Source of the DNA: Miniphocaeibacter sp012841535
Lineage (GTDB): Bacteria > Bacillota > Clostridia > Tissierellales > Peptoniphilaceae
Length of the DNA: 64,000 nt
Reading direction: 5' to 3' (one strand)
Assembly: GCF_049274025.1 (NCBI RefSeq)
Contig: NZ_JBASRV010000035.1
The position numbers and the translations under genes are program-made. Below, one piece after another: positions 16,929-25,275 of this stretch. The notes beneath the pieces were generated by a model. It ran no database searches. It had not been told where the DNA came from and was given only the letters and a program-made list of their open reading frames with translations. Positions within the stretch are counted from its first letter, which is position 1; every line of letters starts with the position of its first letter.

Positions 16929-18205
16929 TGACAGATAATCATTTAATGTGGGAAAATTTAGGAATGGATGTAAAAACTCATGATATTTTATGTGAGGTTT
17001 TACCACAGGCCTTTGGAGATGTTTACTTAACACAGGAAAACCGTCCAAATGGTATGGATTACTTTAATATGGTAGTAGGGGATATTCATGGAATAAGACC
17101 GGCAGAATTAATAAAACTCCAAGAGGAGGAAGGAAAAAAAGTAGTAGGTACTTTTTGTATTCATGTTCCAGATGAAGTAGTATTTGCAGCAGGTGGAATA
17201 TCAACAGGTTTATGTAGTGGTTCACAATTTTGGGTACCGGGAGGAGAAAAAGTATTACCAACGGCAACTTGCCCTTTAATAAAGGCTTCCTTAGGGGCTC
17301 ATTTTGACAAAACCTGTCCTTTCTTTAGAATTTGTGATTTATTCGTTGGTGAAACAACCTGTGATGGAAAGAAAAAGGCTTGGGAAATTCTATCAGAAGA
17401 TACAGAAATGTATATAATGGATATACCTCAAATGAAACGTCCACAAGATTTTAAAAAATGGGAAGAAGAAATTAGAAATTACATAGGAAAAATAGAAGAG
17501 ATTACAGGAAATAAAGTAACAGAAGAAAGTTTAAAAGATTCAATAGTAATGTTAAACAATAAGAGAAAAGCGTTACAAAGACTTAATAACTTTAGAAAAC
17601 TGGACAATATTCCAATAAGCGGTAGAGATGTTTTACTAATTCACCAAATAGCTTTTTATGATGACCCAACTAGATTTACAGAAATGGTAAATAAACTATG
17701 TGATGAATTAGAAAAGAGGAAGGAAGAAAAGGTTTCGGTATTTGAAAAGGGAACTAAAAGAATACTACTTACAGGAACACCACTTTCTATTCCAAATTGG
17801 AAACTACATCAAATAATTGAAAACAGTGGAGGAGCTGTAGTTTGTGAAGAAATGTGTACAGGAATAAGATATTGTGAAGCCTTAGTAGATGAATCTGGCG
17901 AAAATATAGATGAAATGGTAGAGAATTTAGCAGAAAGATACTTAGGACATATTAACTGTGCTTGCTTTACTCCAAATAAGTCTAGAATAGATGATATTAT
18001 TCGTCTAGCAAAAGAATATAAGGCAGATGGAGTAATAGATGTAAATTTAAAATTCTGTAATATTTATGATACAGAAGGATATTTCGTTGAAAAAGCTATG
18101 GCTGAAGAAGGAATACCTTGTATTGGCATAGAAACGGATTATACAGATGAGGATGCAGAGCAATTAAAGACAAGAATAGGTGCCTTTATTGAAATGTTAA
18201 ACTAG
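16928..18205 (+). CDS. Double-cubane cluster protein / 2-hydroxyacyl-CoA dehydratase family
   Basis: A 425-residue BcrC/BadD/HgdB-family protein. It shows the family cysteines in IVGTFC-like and CSGSQFWVPGGEKVLPTATC context, TCPFFRICDLFVGETTCDGKKKAWE, and the C-terminal half with VVCEEMCTGIRYCEALVD and NCACFTPNKSRID. The closest described type is the double-cubane cluster protein, a homodimer holding an [8Fe-9S]-type cluster and reduced by an HgdC-like ATPase, which is exactly the partner encoded two genes upstream. The physiological substrate of that class is not known. A true dehydratase would normally have two similar large subunits and a CoA-transferase nearby; neither is present. Confidence 0.8.
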   Translation: MTDNHLMWENLGMDVKTHDILCEVLPQAFGDVYLTQENRPNGMDYFNMVVGDIHGIRPAELIKLQEEEGKKVVGTFCIHVPDEVVFAAGGISTGLCSGSQFWVPGGEKVLPTATCPLIKASLGAHFDKTCPFFRICDLFVGETTCDGKKKAWEILSEDTEMYIMDIPQMKRPQDFKKWEEEIRNYIGKIEEITGNKVTEESLKDSIVMLNNKRKALQRLNNFRKLDNIPISGRDVLLIHQIAFYDDPTRFTEMVNKLCDELEKRKEEKVSVFEKGTKRILLTGTPLSIPNWKLHQIIENSGGAVVCEEMCTGIRYCEALVDESGENIDEMVENLAERYLGHINCACFTPNKSRIDDIIRLAKEYKADGVIDVNLKFCNIYDTEGYFVEKAMAEEGIPCIGIETDYTDEDAEQLKTRIGAFIEMLN

Positions 18206-18213
18206 AGGAAGTT

Positions 18214-18477
18214 ATGAGTAATAGGAAATATTATGTATTTATGCCAAAAGCTGCCGATGCTATGGCCTTACTTCAAAATATTAAGGAAAAAGGAGTAGAG
18301 TCTACACTTGTTCCTACACCAAGGGAAGCAGACCACTGCTGTGGAGTAAGTATTCTTTACTATAATCCCTTAGACAAAGAAAAAATAAGGTCTATTGCCC
18401 TAGAAGAAGAAATTTCCATAGATGGCTTTTGGGATATGGAAAACAAAGACAATCCTAATAGGAATAGATTTTTGTAA
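18214..18477 (+). CDS. DUF3343 domain protein
   Basis: An 87-residue putative Se/S-carrier-like protein of the DUF3343 family. The pattern KYYVFMPKAADAMALLQNIKEKG followed by PREADHCCGVSILY is typical, with a Cys-Cys pair at the core. It begins eight bases after the double-cubane-type gene and ends the operon. Members are often found beside selenium or iron-sulfur enzymes, so a role in cluster assembly or persulfide handling is possible but unproven. Confidence 0.78.
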   Translation: MSNRKYYVFMPKAADAMALLQNIKEKGVESTLVPTPREADHCCGVSILYYNPLDKEKIRSIALEEEISIDGFWDMENKDNPNRNRFL

Positions 18478-18546
18478 AAATAATATTATATTTTTTCGAA
18501 TAAGATATTTATTTTGAAATATTTTATTTGAAATAAACACAAATAC

Positions 18547-18584
18547 TAGACGATCATTAACAGCTATTTGTTAATGATCATCTA
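18547..18584. promoter_or_regulatory. Long perfect hairpin / inverted repeat before the ABC importer
   Basis: The arms TAGACGATCATTAACA and TGTTAATGATCATCTA (16 bases, one mismatch) flank a 6-base spacer, 41 bases before the transporter start. No T-run follows, so it is not a standard terminator. It may be an operator, an mRNA-stabilising hairpin or a weak terminator of the upstream operon. No S-box or other known methionine leader was seen. Confidence 0.5.
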
Positions 18585-18624
18585 ATATTTAAATATAATT
18601 TGTTTTGTAAATTGGAGGTGAGAA

Positions 18625-19587
18625 ATGATAAAAATAGAAAAGTTAAAAAAACATTATGGAGAACTCAAGGTTTTAGAAAATATTAACTTAAAAATAGATA
18701 GGGGTAAAATTTATGGAATAGCAGGCAGAAGTGGGGCTGGCAAATCTACCTTATTAAGATGTATAAATAAACTTGAAAATTATGATTCAGGTTCTATTAA
18801 AATAGATGGGGTTGAAGTTGAATTATTATCAGATGAAGAAATCAGATTATTAAGGAAGGAAATTGGAATGATTTTTCAAAATTTTCCATTAATTTCAAGA
18901 GCCACTGTTTATGAAAATGTTGCTTTACCAATGACTTTATGGAAATGTGATAAGAAATATATTGAAAAGCGTGTTAAAAAACTTTTGGAGTTAGTACAAA
19001 TTCCGGAAAAATGTAATAATAAGGCACGTGAATTATCAGGAGGACAAAAGCAGAGAGTTTCTATAGCAAGGGCCTTAGCCATGGAACCTAAAATACTATT
19101 ATCAGATGAATCTACCTCAGCCTTAGATCCCAGTAGTACAGATTCTATAGTTTCCCTATTAAAAGATATAAATGAGGAATTGAATATAACTATTGTTGTA
19201 GTAAGTCATGAGATGGATGTGATGCAAAACTTATGTGATGAGATGGCAATAATTGAAAATGGAGTAATAAAAACATTAGGGAAAGTAGAAGATGTTTTTA
19301 TAGAAAAATCACCTGCCTTATTACGACTTTTAGGCAATGAAAATATAAGAGAATTTGCAGAAGAAAAAAATGTCTTAGAAATTTTTTATGATATTGAGGG
19401 CACAAATGCAACTTTATTTAGCGAAATGGCAAAGGATATTAATGTTGACTTTAAGTTGTTAAGAAATGAAAGCATGAATCTTAAAAATAGCAAATTAGAT
19501 ACAGCATTAATTAGTGTATCTAATAATGAGTTGGAAAAAATTAAAGAATATCTTGTAAAAAGAGAAGTAAGGTACAGGCAATATTAA
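18625..19587 (+). CDS. MetN-type ABC transporter ATP-binding protein
   Basis: A 320-residue ATPase with Walker A GRSGAGKST, signature LSGGQKQRVSIARAL, Walker B ILLSDESTSALDP (Ser where Cys is common in MetN), and H-loop VVVSHEMDVM. A C-terminal domain of about 80 residues follows, resembling the NIL regulatory domain of methionine importers. It starts a four-gene cluster with a MetI-like permease and a MetQ-like lipoprotein. The substrate may be methionine, or a related amino acid, because a DUF169 gene is inserted. Confidence 0.88.
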   Translation: MIKIEKLKKHYGELKVLENINLKIDRGKIYGIAGRSGAGKSTLLRCINKLENYDSGSIKIDGVEVELLSDEEIRLLRKEIGMIFQNFPLISRATVYENVALPMTLWKCDKKYIEKRVKKLLELVQIPEKCNNKARELSGGQKQRVSIARALAMEPKILLSDESTSALDPSSTDSIVSLLKDINEELNITIVVVSHEMDVMQNLCDEMAIIENGVIKTLGKVEDVFIEKSPALLRLLGNENIREFAEEKNVLEIFYDIEGTNATLFSEMAKDINVDFKLLRNESMNLKNSKLDTALISVSNNELEKIKEYLVKREVRYRQY

Positions 19588-19604
19588 AAGGAATTGATGC
19601 ATAC

Positions 19605-20264
19605 ATGAATAATGAAATGTTAGTTTATTGGAAAAAGTTAATAGCACCATCTATTTTGGAGACTGTTCAGATTGTGTTTTTTACAGTACTTATAGGATTT
19701 GTTTTTGGTTTTTTTCTAGCGGTATTATTAACATTATATGGTCCAACAGGATTAAATTACAAGAAAAAGATGTATACAATTTTAAGTTTTATAATAAATA
19801 GCATAAGGTCGTTTCCAATATTGATACTTATAGTATCTATAGCACCTTTAACACGTTTAATACTAGGAACAACAATAGGAACTAAGGCTATTATTTTACC
19901 GTTATCAATAGCCGCAACAGCATTTATCTCAAGGTTATTAGAGAATAGTTTTATTCAAGTTGATAGGCAATTAATTGAGGCCGCTAGATCATTGGGGGCT
20001 ACGGACTTACAGATAATAAGAAGAGTGATTCTAAAAGAATGTACACCATCAATAATTTCAATATTAACTCTAACTACTGTTAATTATATAGCTGCGACAA
20101 CTATAGCAGGAGCTGTAGGAGGCGGTGGAATAGGTGCAATAGCTTTAACATATGGATATCAAAGTTTTAATAATACAATATTATATATGGGAGTTTTTAT
20201 TTTATTATTATTAGTTAATATAATTCAATATTTTGGAGAATGGTTATATAAGAAAGTATTATAA
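19605..20264 (+). CDS. MetI-type ABC transporter permease
   Basis: A 219-residue permease with about five membrane segments. The EAA loop that contacts the ATPase reads EAARSLGATDLQIIRRVILKECTPSI, and IAATTIAGAVGGGGIGAIALTYGYQSF is the characteristic MetI segment. It begins 17 bases after the ATPase gene. Confidence 0.9.
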   Translation: MNNEMLVYWKKLIAPSILETVQIVFFTVLIGFVFGFFLAVLLTLYGPTGLNYKKKMYTILSFIINSIRSFPILILIVSIAPLTRLILGTTIGTKAIILPLSIAATAFISRLLENSFIQVDRQLIEAARSLGATDLQIIRRVILKECTPSIISILTLTTVNYIAATTIAGAVGGGGIGAIALTYGYQSFNNTILYMGVFILLLLVNIIQYFGEWLYKKVL

Positions 20265-20295
20265 TATTTTAAGATATGAAATAGAAGGGATTTGT

Positions 20296-21123
20296 ATGAA
20301 TAAAATAAGTTATGGAAAATGGATTAATACATTATTAGACCTTGATAGAGGGCCGGTGGGAGTAAAGTTTTTATTATCAAAAGAAGACTATCAAGCTTTA
20401 GAAGTTAAGGAGCCAAGTCGAAGAATATCGTACTGTTCTTTAGTTAGTAAATCATCTGCAGGAGAAGCTTATAAATTTCATAAAGGTCATATGGCATGTA
20501 GTGGAGGCTCAACAGCACTCGGATTGGAAAAACCTACAGAAGAAATGATTTCGGGAGAACGGAGATTATCTCAGGGAGCATACAATGATTTAGAAGTCTG
20601 TAGGAAGGTTTCTAGTAATATGAAGTATTGTCAACATGATATATATGGGGCCTCGGTTATGCCTCTAGAAAAGTATAATACTTTTTCGGATTTTACTCCA
20701 GATGTTATTATATTTATTTGCAACCCATTTACTGCAATGAGAATTATACAAAGTTATGCATATAAAAGAGGACATGCTAGTAATATATGTGTTTCTGGAA
20801 TGCAAGCTATTTGTCAAGAAAGTACTTCGTTACCATATATAAATAATCAATTGAATATATCGTTAATGTGTTCAGGAACTAGACTATTGGCTAAGTGGGA
20901 AAATGATGAAATGGCAATAGGAATTCCTTACAACATGTTAGGAGACATTGTAGAAGGTTTAAGAAAAACTGTAAATCCATTAGAAAGAAATCCAAGGAAG
21001 AGAATAATAGAAAAAAAGCTTAAACAGGAAAATATTAGTACCGAGATAGAAATAATCTTTAATAAAAATTATGATGACAAATGTTATATAGGAGGAAATA
21101 TAGGAGAGGCTCCTGGAAAATAA
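20296..21123 (+). CDS. DUF169 domain protein in a methionine-type ABC cluster
   Basis: A 275-residue cytosolic protein of the uncharacterised DUF169 (COG2043) family. Core motifs are DRGPVGVKFLLSKEDY at the N-terminus, SYCSLVSKSSAGEAYKF, HMACSGGSTALGLEKP and FICNPFTAMRIIQSYAY. Several cysteines and CSGG-type motifs suggest a metal or cofactor site, though none is established. The ATG at 20296 was chosen because it follows GAAGGG; a longer form would start inside the permease gene. It sits between the permease and lipoprotein genes of one importer, so its role is probably tied to the imported substrate. Confidence 0.8.
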   Translation: MNKISYGKWINTLLDLDRGPVGVKFLLSKEDYQALEVKEPSRRISYCSLVSKSSAGEAYKFHKGHMACSGGSTALGLEKPTEEMISGERRLSQGAYNDLEVCRKVSSNMKYCQHDIYGASVMPLEKYNTFSDFTPDVIIFICNPFTAMRIIQSYAYKRGHASNICVSGMQAICQESTSLPYINNQLNISLMCSGTRLLAKWENDEMAIGIPYNMLGDIVEGLRKTVNPLERNPRKRIIEKKLKQENISTEIEIIFNKNYDDKCYIGGNIGEAPGK

Positions 21124-21149
21124 ATTTAATAAAAAAGTAGAGGGATAAG

Positions 21150-21983
21150 ATGAAGATATCAAGGAAAATGATAGTTGCTATATTAAGTATTTTGGCATTG
21201 GGGATTGTAGTTATAGGATGTTCAAAGGATAATTCTAAAGAAATAGAATCAGGAATAAGTAAAAAGACCATAAGTATTGGATGTATGCCATTAAACAAAG
21301 ATGCTGTAGAAGCATTGACTGATTTTATGGGGGAAAAAGGATACGAAATAGATATTAGAATTTTTGATGGTAATAATTTACCGGCTGAAGCTTTAGCTGC
21401 TAATGAAATAGACTGCTTATTATTAAATCATTTACCATGGATAAAAACATTTAATGCACAACATGATTCCGAATTGACATTGGTAGATGGATTTAGTTAT
21501 GCTTCAGAACTGGGTATATATTCCGAAAAGCATTCATCGATAGAAGAGATTCCGGAAAATGGTATAATAATTATATCAAATGATCCTACAAACATAGATA
21601 GATCATTAACGTTTTTAGAACAGTTAGGGTTAATTAAATTAGGTGAAAAAAATGGGGAGTTTTATTCTATTTTGGATATAGTTGAAAACCTAAAAAATAT
21701 TGAATTTAGAGAAGTTGAAACTACAAGTACAGCTGGTTCTTATAAGGATGTAGATGCAAGTGTAAGTTTTACAAGTGTAATGAAAAATGCCGGTATTGAT
21801 GCTCAGGGATATATTGAAGAAGATGGAAAATCTAAAGATTTTCCAGTAGGTTTTGTAGTGAATAAAGGTAATGAAGAAACAAAATGGGCTAAAGACTTAG
21901 TTGAAGTTGCACAAAAAGAAGAGTATAAAAATAGATTTGATAATATTTTTGAAGGAGCATATGTAATACTTGAAAACAAATAG
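21150..21983 (+). CDS. MetQ/NlpA-family substrate-binding lipoprotein
   Basis: A 277-residue extracytoplasmic binding protein. The signal peptide ends in the lipobox VIGC, with lipidated Cys24. The mature part begins TISIGCMPLNKDAVEAL and contains ANEIDCLLLNHLPWIKTFN, matching the NlpA family that binds methionine and related ligands. It completes the importer encoded upstream. AGAGGG lies before the ATG and a terminator follows. Confidence 0.88.
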   Translation: MKISRKMIVAILSILALGIVVIGCSKDNSKEIESGISKKTISIGCMPLNKDAVEALTDFMGEKGYEIDIRIFDGNNLPAEALAANEIDCLLLNHLPWIKTFNAQHDSELTLVDGFSYASELGIYSEKHSSIEEIPENGIIIISNDPTNIDRSLTFLEQLGLIKLGEKNGEFYSILDIVENLKNIEFREVETTSTAGSYKDVDASVSFTSVMKNAGIDAQGYIEEDGKSKDFPVGFVVNKGNEETKWAKDLVEVAQKEEYKNRFDNIFEGAYVILENK

Positions 21984-22010
21984 AAATAGATTTTTATAAA
22001 AATATTAAAA

Positions 22011-22047
22011 AAGATGGTTTGAACTGGTGTTTGAACCGTCTTTTTTT
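22011..22047 (+). terminator. Terminator of the MetNI-DUF169-MetQ cluster
   Basis: AGATGGTTTGAAC and GTTTGAACCGTCT pair with a two-base internal mismatch, followed by seven T. Confidence 0.8.
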
Positions 22048-22204
22048 ATTGATAAAACACTTCAATGGGTAAATATGTAATAGGTATAGGCAATTAAAGG
22101 AGTCTCGAGAAAATAAGTAGGAGATTTTCATTTTCCTTCACCAACACCATAAATTATAATACCGGGTAGGGTTAATTAAATATAGATGGTTTTAATAAAA
22201 ATAT

Positions 22205-22241
22205 AATCCCTAAGTTACCTTAGAACTTAGGGATTTTTTAT
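22205..22241. terminator. Strong hairpin terminator before convergent yihY-like gene
   Basis: AATCCCTAAGTT and AACTTAGGGATT form a 12-bp perfect stem with a T-run on the plus strand and an AT-rich tail on the minus strand. It can terminate the minus-strand gene ending at 22250. The 150 bases before it hold nothing recognised. Confidence 0.8.
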
Positions 22242-22249
22242 AAGTTTAA

Positions 22250-23188
22250 TTACTTAAAGATATTTTTCTTAAATTCTTTTATTGAGTCTATAACGGAAAG
22301 GGAATTATTTTCTAATTTGTCGTAGTCAATGTCATAATTATATCTTATAATAGCTGCTGAAATCTCTCCTGCTAGTATAATGCTCATAACCATGTAGTAC
22401 ATCCAAATAAATAAAATCATAACTCCTACTAAGGGACCATAAATAGAGGACATTTTTGAAAAATTGTTAATGTAGAAGGTATAGGCTAGGGTTACTATAA
22501 TAACACTAACAGTGGCAATAAATCCCCCAATTAAACATGGTATAAAGGGAGGCAGGTCCGAAAAGGAAAAAGTAGGACCAAACATATACATAAAAGAAAA
22601 AGAAATAACCATTAAGATAAAGGGAACTATTATTCTGGAAAAATTAAATATAATTTTGTAGACTATTTCTATTTCAATTTTAAAAAAATCTATTATTGTA
22701 TTTATTATAATATCACCAAAAACCAAGCCTAGGAGTAACACTACAATAATCAACACTAGGATTACCGTAAAAATAATAGCCTTTACTTGGGTTGCTAAAA
22801 AAGTAGTAGTACCTTCTTTATCGAAGGCCATGTTTAAAGATTTTATTAAAGCCTTCATCCCTCTTGAAGAAGTCCATAAGGCAATTAAAATACCTACTGA
22901 TAAAATACCGGTACTTCTTTGTGAAAGTATGAATCTTAATACGGAAATACCAATATCGGCAATATCCTTAGGAAAGGTATTTATATAGCTTTCAATTACA
23001 TTCATCTGACTTGATGCAAAATATAGTATTACATTTATTGCAATAACAAGAAAGGGAACTAAGGCAACTATTAAATTGTAGGTAGTTTGTGAAGTTAACA
23101 TAGTAATATTATCTTTTTTTATATGATTAAATAAATCCTTGAGGAATAATTTAAAATCAAATTTTATATTTTTCTTTTTTACATACAT
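22250..23188 (-). CDS. YihY/BrkB-family inner membrane protein
   Basis: A 312-residue polytopic membrane protein of the YihY (BrkB, formerly RNase BN) family, whose function is unsettled. The signatures are SQTTYNLIVALVPFLVIAINVI near the N-terminus, the LWTSSRGMKALIKSLN segment, and the C-terminal YGPLVGVMILFIWMYYMVMSIILAGEISA. About six membrane helices are expected. It lies 17 bases downstream of the FUSC-family gene on the same strand, so the two are probably co-transcribed. Confidence 0.85.
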   Translation of the reverse strand: MYVKKKNIKFDFKLFLKDLFNHIKKDNITMLTSQTTYNLIVALVPFLVIAINVILYFASSQMNVIESYINTFPKDIADIGISVLRFILSQRSTGILSVGILIALWTSSRGMKALIKSLNMAFDKEGTTTFLATQVKAIIFTVILVLIIVVLLLGLVFGDIIINTIIDFFKIEIEIVYKIIFNFSRIIVPFILMVISFSFMYMFGPTFSFSDLPPFIPCLIGGFIATVSVIIVTLAYTFYINNFSKMSSIYGPLVGVMILFIWMYYMVMSIILAGEISAAIIRYNYDIDYDKLENNSLSVIDSIKEFKKNIFK

Positions 23189-23205
23189 AATATCAACTCG
23201 TTATA

Positions 23206-24138
23206 TTAGTTTCCTAAATTTTTTTCGAAATTACTTATATTGGTTCTTAGTTTAAAAAAAGTTTCCAATAGCTCTGTTAAATAATAATTAAAGGCCATAT
23301 AGTATTCCTCGTCCTTACAAGTAGGTATAACAACTAGACTATTACCAAAATATTTTTGAATTAATTCAAGATTTTCCTGACTTACATTAGGAATATTTTC
23401 AGTGTCGGCTATTTGAGTTATTAATCCAAAGGCAGAGTAAAAATCATAGTTTATAGTAGAAATATCCGAAATCTTAATTTCCCTATTCATAAAAAGTTTT
23501 TTATCGTTTTTAATTGATTTTAATTCTGTATTAATTTCGTTTATATCATCAATTAAATTTTCAACCTTAATATTTGGCGAGCTTGCCAATAGAAGTTGAA
23601 AGGAATTTTCAAATTCCTCTAAGGATTTTTTATATGTGTTTAAAAGGAAATTCGGTCTACTAGGTGGTGCTATAAAATAATTAATTAAAAAACCAATTAC
23701 CAAGCCTATTGCTGTATCTGTTACTCTAAAAAATGAATACATTATATAGTTAGGGTCTGTTGCTAAACGTGGTTTATATAACATAATAACAACAAAAACT
23801 ATACAAGAAAGGGAAATTGATTTTTTCCAATTAAAAAAGTTACATACATTAATAATAAAAATAATTCCAAAGAACATAGCTATCATACTCTTTATTCCAA
23901 AATATTGGAATAAAACTGCAAGGGCCGCTCCCATAATAGTAGATATCATTCTATTAACACTAACTTTATAAGAATCAAAAACTGATGAAGTCATAGAAAC
24001 TACTGCAGAAATTCCTGCTAATATAGGGTTATTCATTCCTAGAAGTTCAGCAATATAAATAGATAAAGTTGTAGCTACAGCAGTTTTTAAAGTCCGTAGT
24101 CCAAAAATATGCTTCAAAAAATTTTTGAATTTACTCAT
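23206..24138 (-). CDS. Aromatic acid exporter / FUSC-family membrane protein
   Basis: A 310-residue protein with an N-terminal hydrophobic half and a soluble C-terminal half. The start FGLRTLKTAVATTLSIYIAELLG and VNRMISTIMGAALAVLFQYFG, plus the RVTDTAIGLVIGFLINYFIAPP segment, match the FUSC or aromatic-acid-exporter family. The ATG at 24138 was chosen; a GTG three codons earlier overlaps the GAGGTGA ribosome binding site. The exported substrate is unknown. Confidence 0.82.
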   Translation of the reverse strand: MSKFKNFLKHIFGLRTLKTAVATTLSIYIAELLGMNNPILAGISAVVSMTSSVFDSYKVSVNRMISTIMGAALAVLFQYFGIKSMIAMFFGIIFIINVCNFFNWKKSISLSCIVFVVIMLYKPRLATDPNYIMYSFFRVTDTAIGLVIGFLINYFIAPPSRPNFLLNTYKKSLEEFENSFQLLLASSPNIKVENLIDDINEINTELKSIKNDKKLFMNREIKISDISTINYDFYSAFGLITQIADTENIPNVSQENLELIQKYFGNSLVVIPTCKDEEYYMAFNYYLTELLETFFKLRTNISNFEKNLGN

Positions 24139-24314
24139 TATTTTCACCTCGTATATAATATTATATTATATATGTGAAAAATACTAGAACGGATACAATA
24201 AATATTCGTAATATTAAAAATAAAATTATAAAAATTCGTATGAAATAATTTGAAATAGGAAAATAAAAAAGTTATCAATATACTAATTAACAATAGGATA
24301 CTAGTAAAAATAGG

Positions 24315-24369
24315 TTTTCCACAAAGTTATCCACATTATCCACAATTTTTAATCCACAATTGTGAATAA
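24315..24369. promoter_or_regulatory. Cluster of five DnaA boxes
   Basis: Within 55 bases there are two perfect DnaA boxes TTATCCACA (24327-24335 and 24336-24344, directly adjacent). There are also TTTTCCACA (24315-24323), TAATCCACA (24350-24358) and, inverted, TGTGAATAA (24361-24369). The flanks are very AT-rich. dnaA is not adjacent and the coding strand does not switch globally here, so a DnaA-binding regulatory or titration site is more likely than oriC. Confidence 0.75.
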
Positions 24370-24477
24370 CTTTCATAATGTATATTTATATCCTCTAATA
24401 TTTTTTAAACAATAAACTTAATATAATTATACAATTGTGAATTATATTTTCTAGAATAAGTTACAAACTATATTTAT

Positions 24478-24506
24478 TTGACAAAATATCGACTAAATCT
24501 TAAATT
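24478..24506 (+). promoter_or_regulatory. Candidate hpf promoter
   Basis: TTGACA (24478-24483) and TAAATT (24501-24506) are separated by 17 bases. A second TATAAT at 24598-24603 closer to the gene has no good -35. Confidence 0.45.
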
Positions 24507-24673
24507 ACTTTATATAGATATTATTATTGGATATAATATAAAATAAGAAAAGAGTTAAGTATATTGTAGTATTGTAGTTTCTATTTTAAATATTGGGTAT
24601 AATTTAATATATAGGAAAGAAATAGTTCTTATATAAAAAATAAAGAAACTATTTTATTATAGGAGGTATATGT

Positions 24674-25204
24674 ATGAAATTCAATCATATGGGAAAAAAT
24701 TACAAATTAAGTGACAGTTTGAAAGAAGTATCAGAAAAAAAACTAAGTAGGCTAGACAAATATTTTACAGAGGATGTTGAATGTAAAGTAACTTATAGCC
24801 AAGAAAAGAATTTAAGAAAAGTTGAAGTTACAATACTAATGCCAGGAACAGTTATAAGAGCAGAAGAATCAACAGATGATATGTATACTTCTATAGACAG
24901 AGTAATTGATTCATTGGTTTCTCAAATTAGAAAGTACAAGACAAAACTACAAAAAAGACTAAACAATGGTAAGACTATTAGATTTGAAAATATACCGGAA
25001 CTTGAAGACCATGAAGAGGATACTTCTAAAATAGTAAAGGTAAAATCTTTTGGAGTAAAACCAATGAATGCTGAAGAAGCAATATTACAAATGGAATTAG
25101 TAGGACATAATTTTTACGTTTTCCTAGATGGTGATACAGATTTAGTAAAAGTTGTATATAAAAGAAAAGACGGAAATTATGGACTTTTAGAGCCAGCGTT
25201 TTAA
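24674..25204 (+). CDS. hpf: Long-form ribosome hibernation-promoting factor
   Basis: A 176-residue long HPF that dimerises 70S ribosomes into 100S particles in stationary phase. The N-terminal S30AE domain includes KLSRLDKYFTEDVECKVTYS and ADDMYTSIDRV-like sequence (TDDMYTSIDRVIDSL). The C-terminal dimerisation domain runs from VKVKSFGVKPMNAEEAILQM to the end and holds the HNFYVFLDGDTD motif. AGGAGG precedes the ATG. The long AT-rich upstream region suggests growth-phase control. Confidence 0.95.
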   Translation: MKFNHMGKNYKLSDSLKEVSEKKLSRLDKYFTEDVECKVTYSQEKNLRKVEVTILMPGTVIRAEESTDDMYTSIDRVIDSLVSQIRKYKTKLQKRLNNGKTIRFENIPELEDHEEDTSKIVKVKSFGVKPMNAEEAILQMELVGHNFYVFLDGDTDLVKVVYKRKDGNYGLLEPAF

Positions 25205-25220
25205 TTTATTAATATAAATC

Positions 25221-25250
25221 TAAGGAATCAACTTAGTTGATTCCTTAATT
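25221..25250 (+). terminator. Hairpin after hpf
   Basis: TAAGGAATCAA and TTGATTCCTTA form an 11-bp perfect stem with a CTTAG loop. The T-run is short, so termination may be partial. Confidence 0.6.
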
Positions 25251-25275
25251 ATTATGGGGTTATATAGGGGTTATT

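Larger units (their letters stand above)
24139..24673. other. 535-base AT-rich divergent intergenic region
   Basis: This gap separates the minus-strand FUSC gene from hpf. It holds the DnaA-box cluster at 24315-24369, a long AT-rich stretch and a promoter for hpf near 24478. No ORF or RNA gene was recognised. Confidence 0.6.

Noticed and set aside
18485..18624. SAM (S-box) or methionine T-box leader before the MetN-type gene
   Set aside because: No S-box or T-box sequence was found; only the long hairpin is present.
24315..24369. Chromosomal origin of replication
   Set aside because: DnaA boxes are present, but dnaA/dnaN are absent and coding-strand bias does not switch around this point. 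It is kept as a DnaA-binding cluster only.
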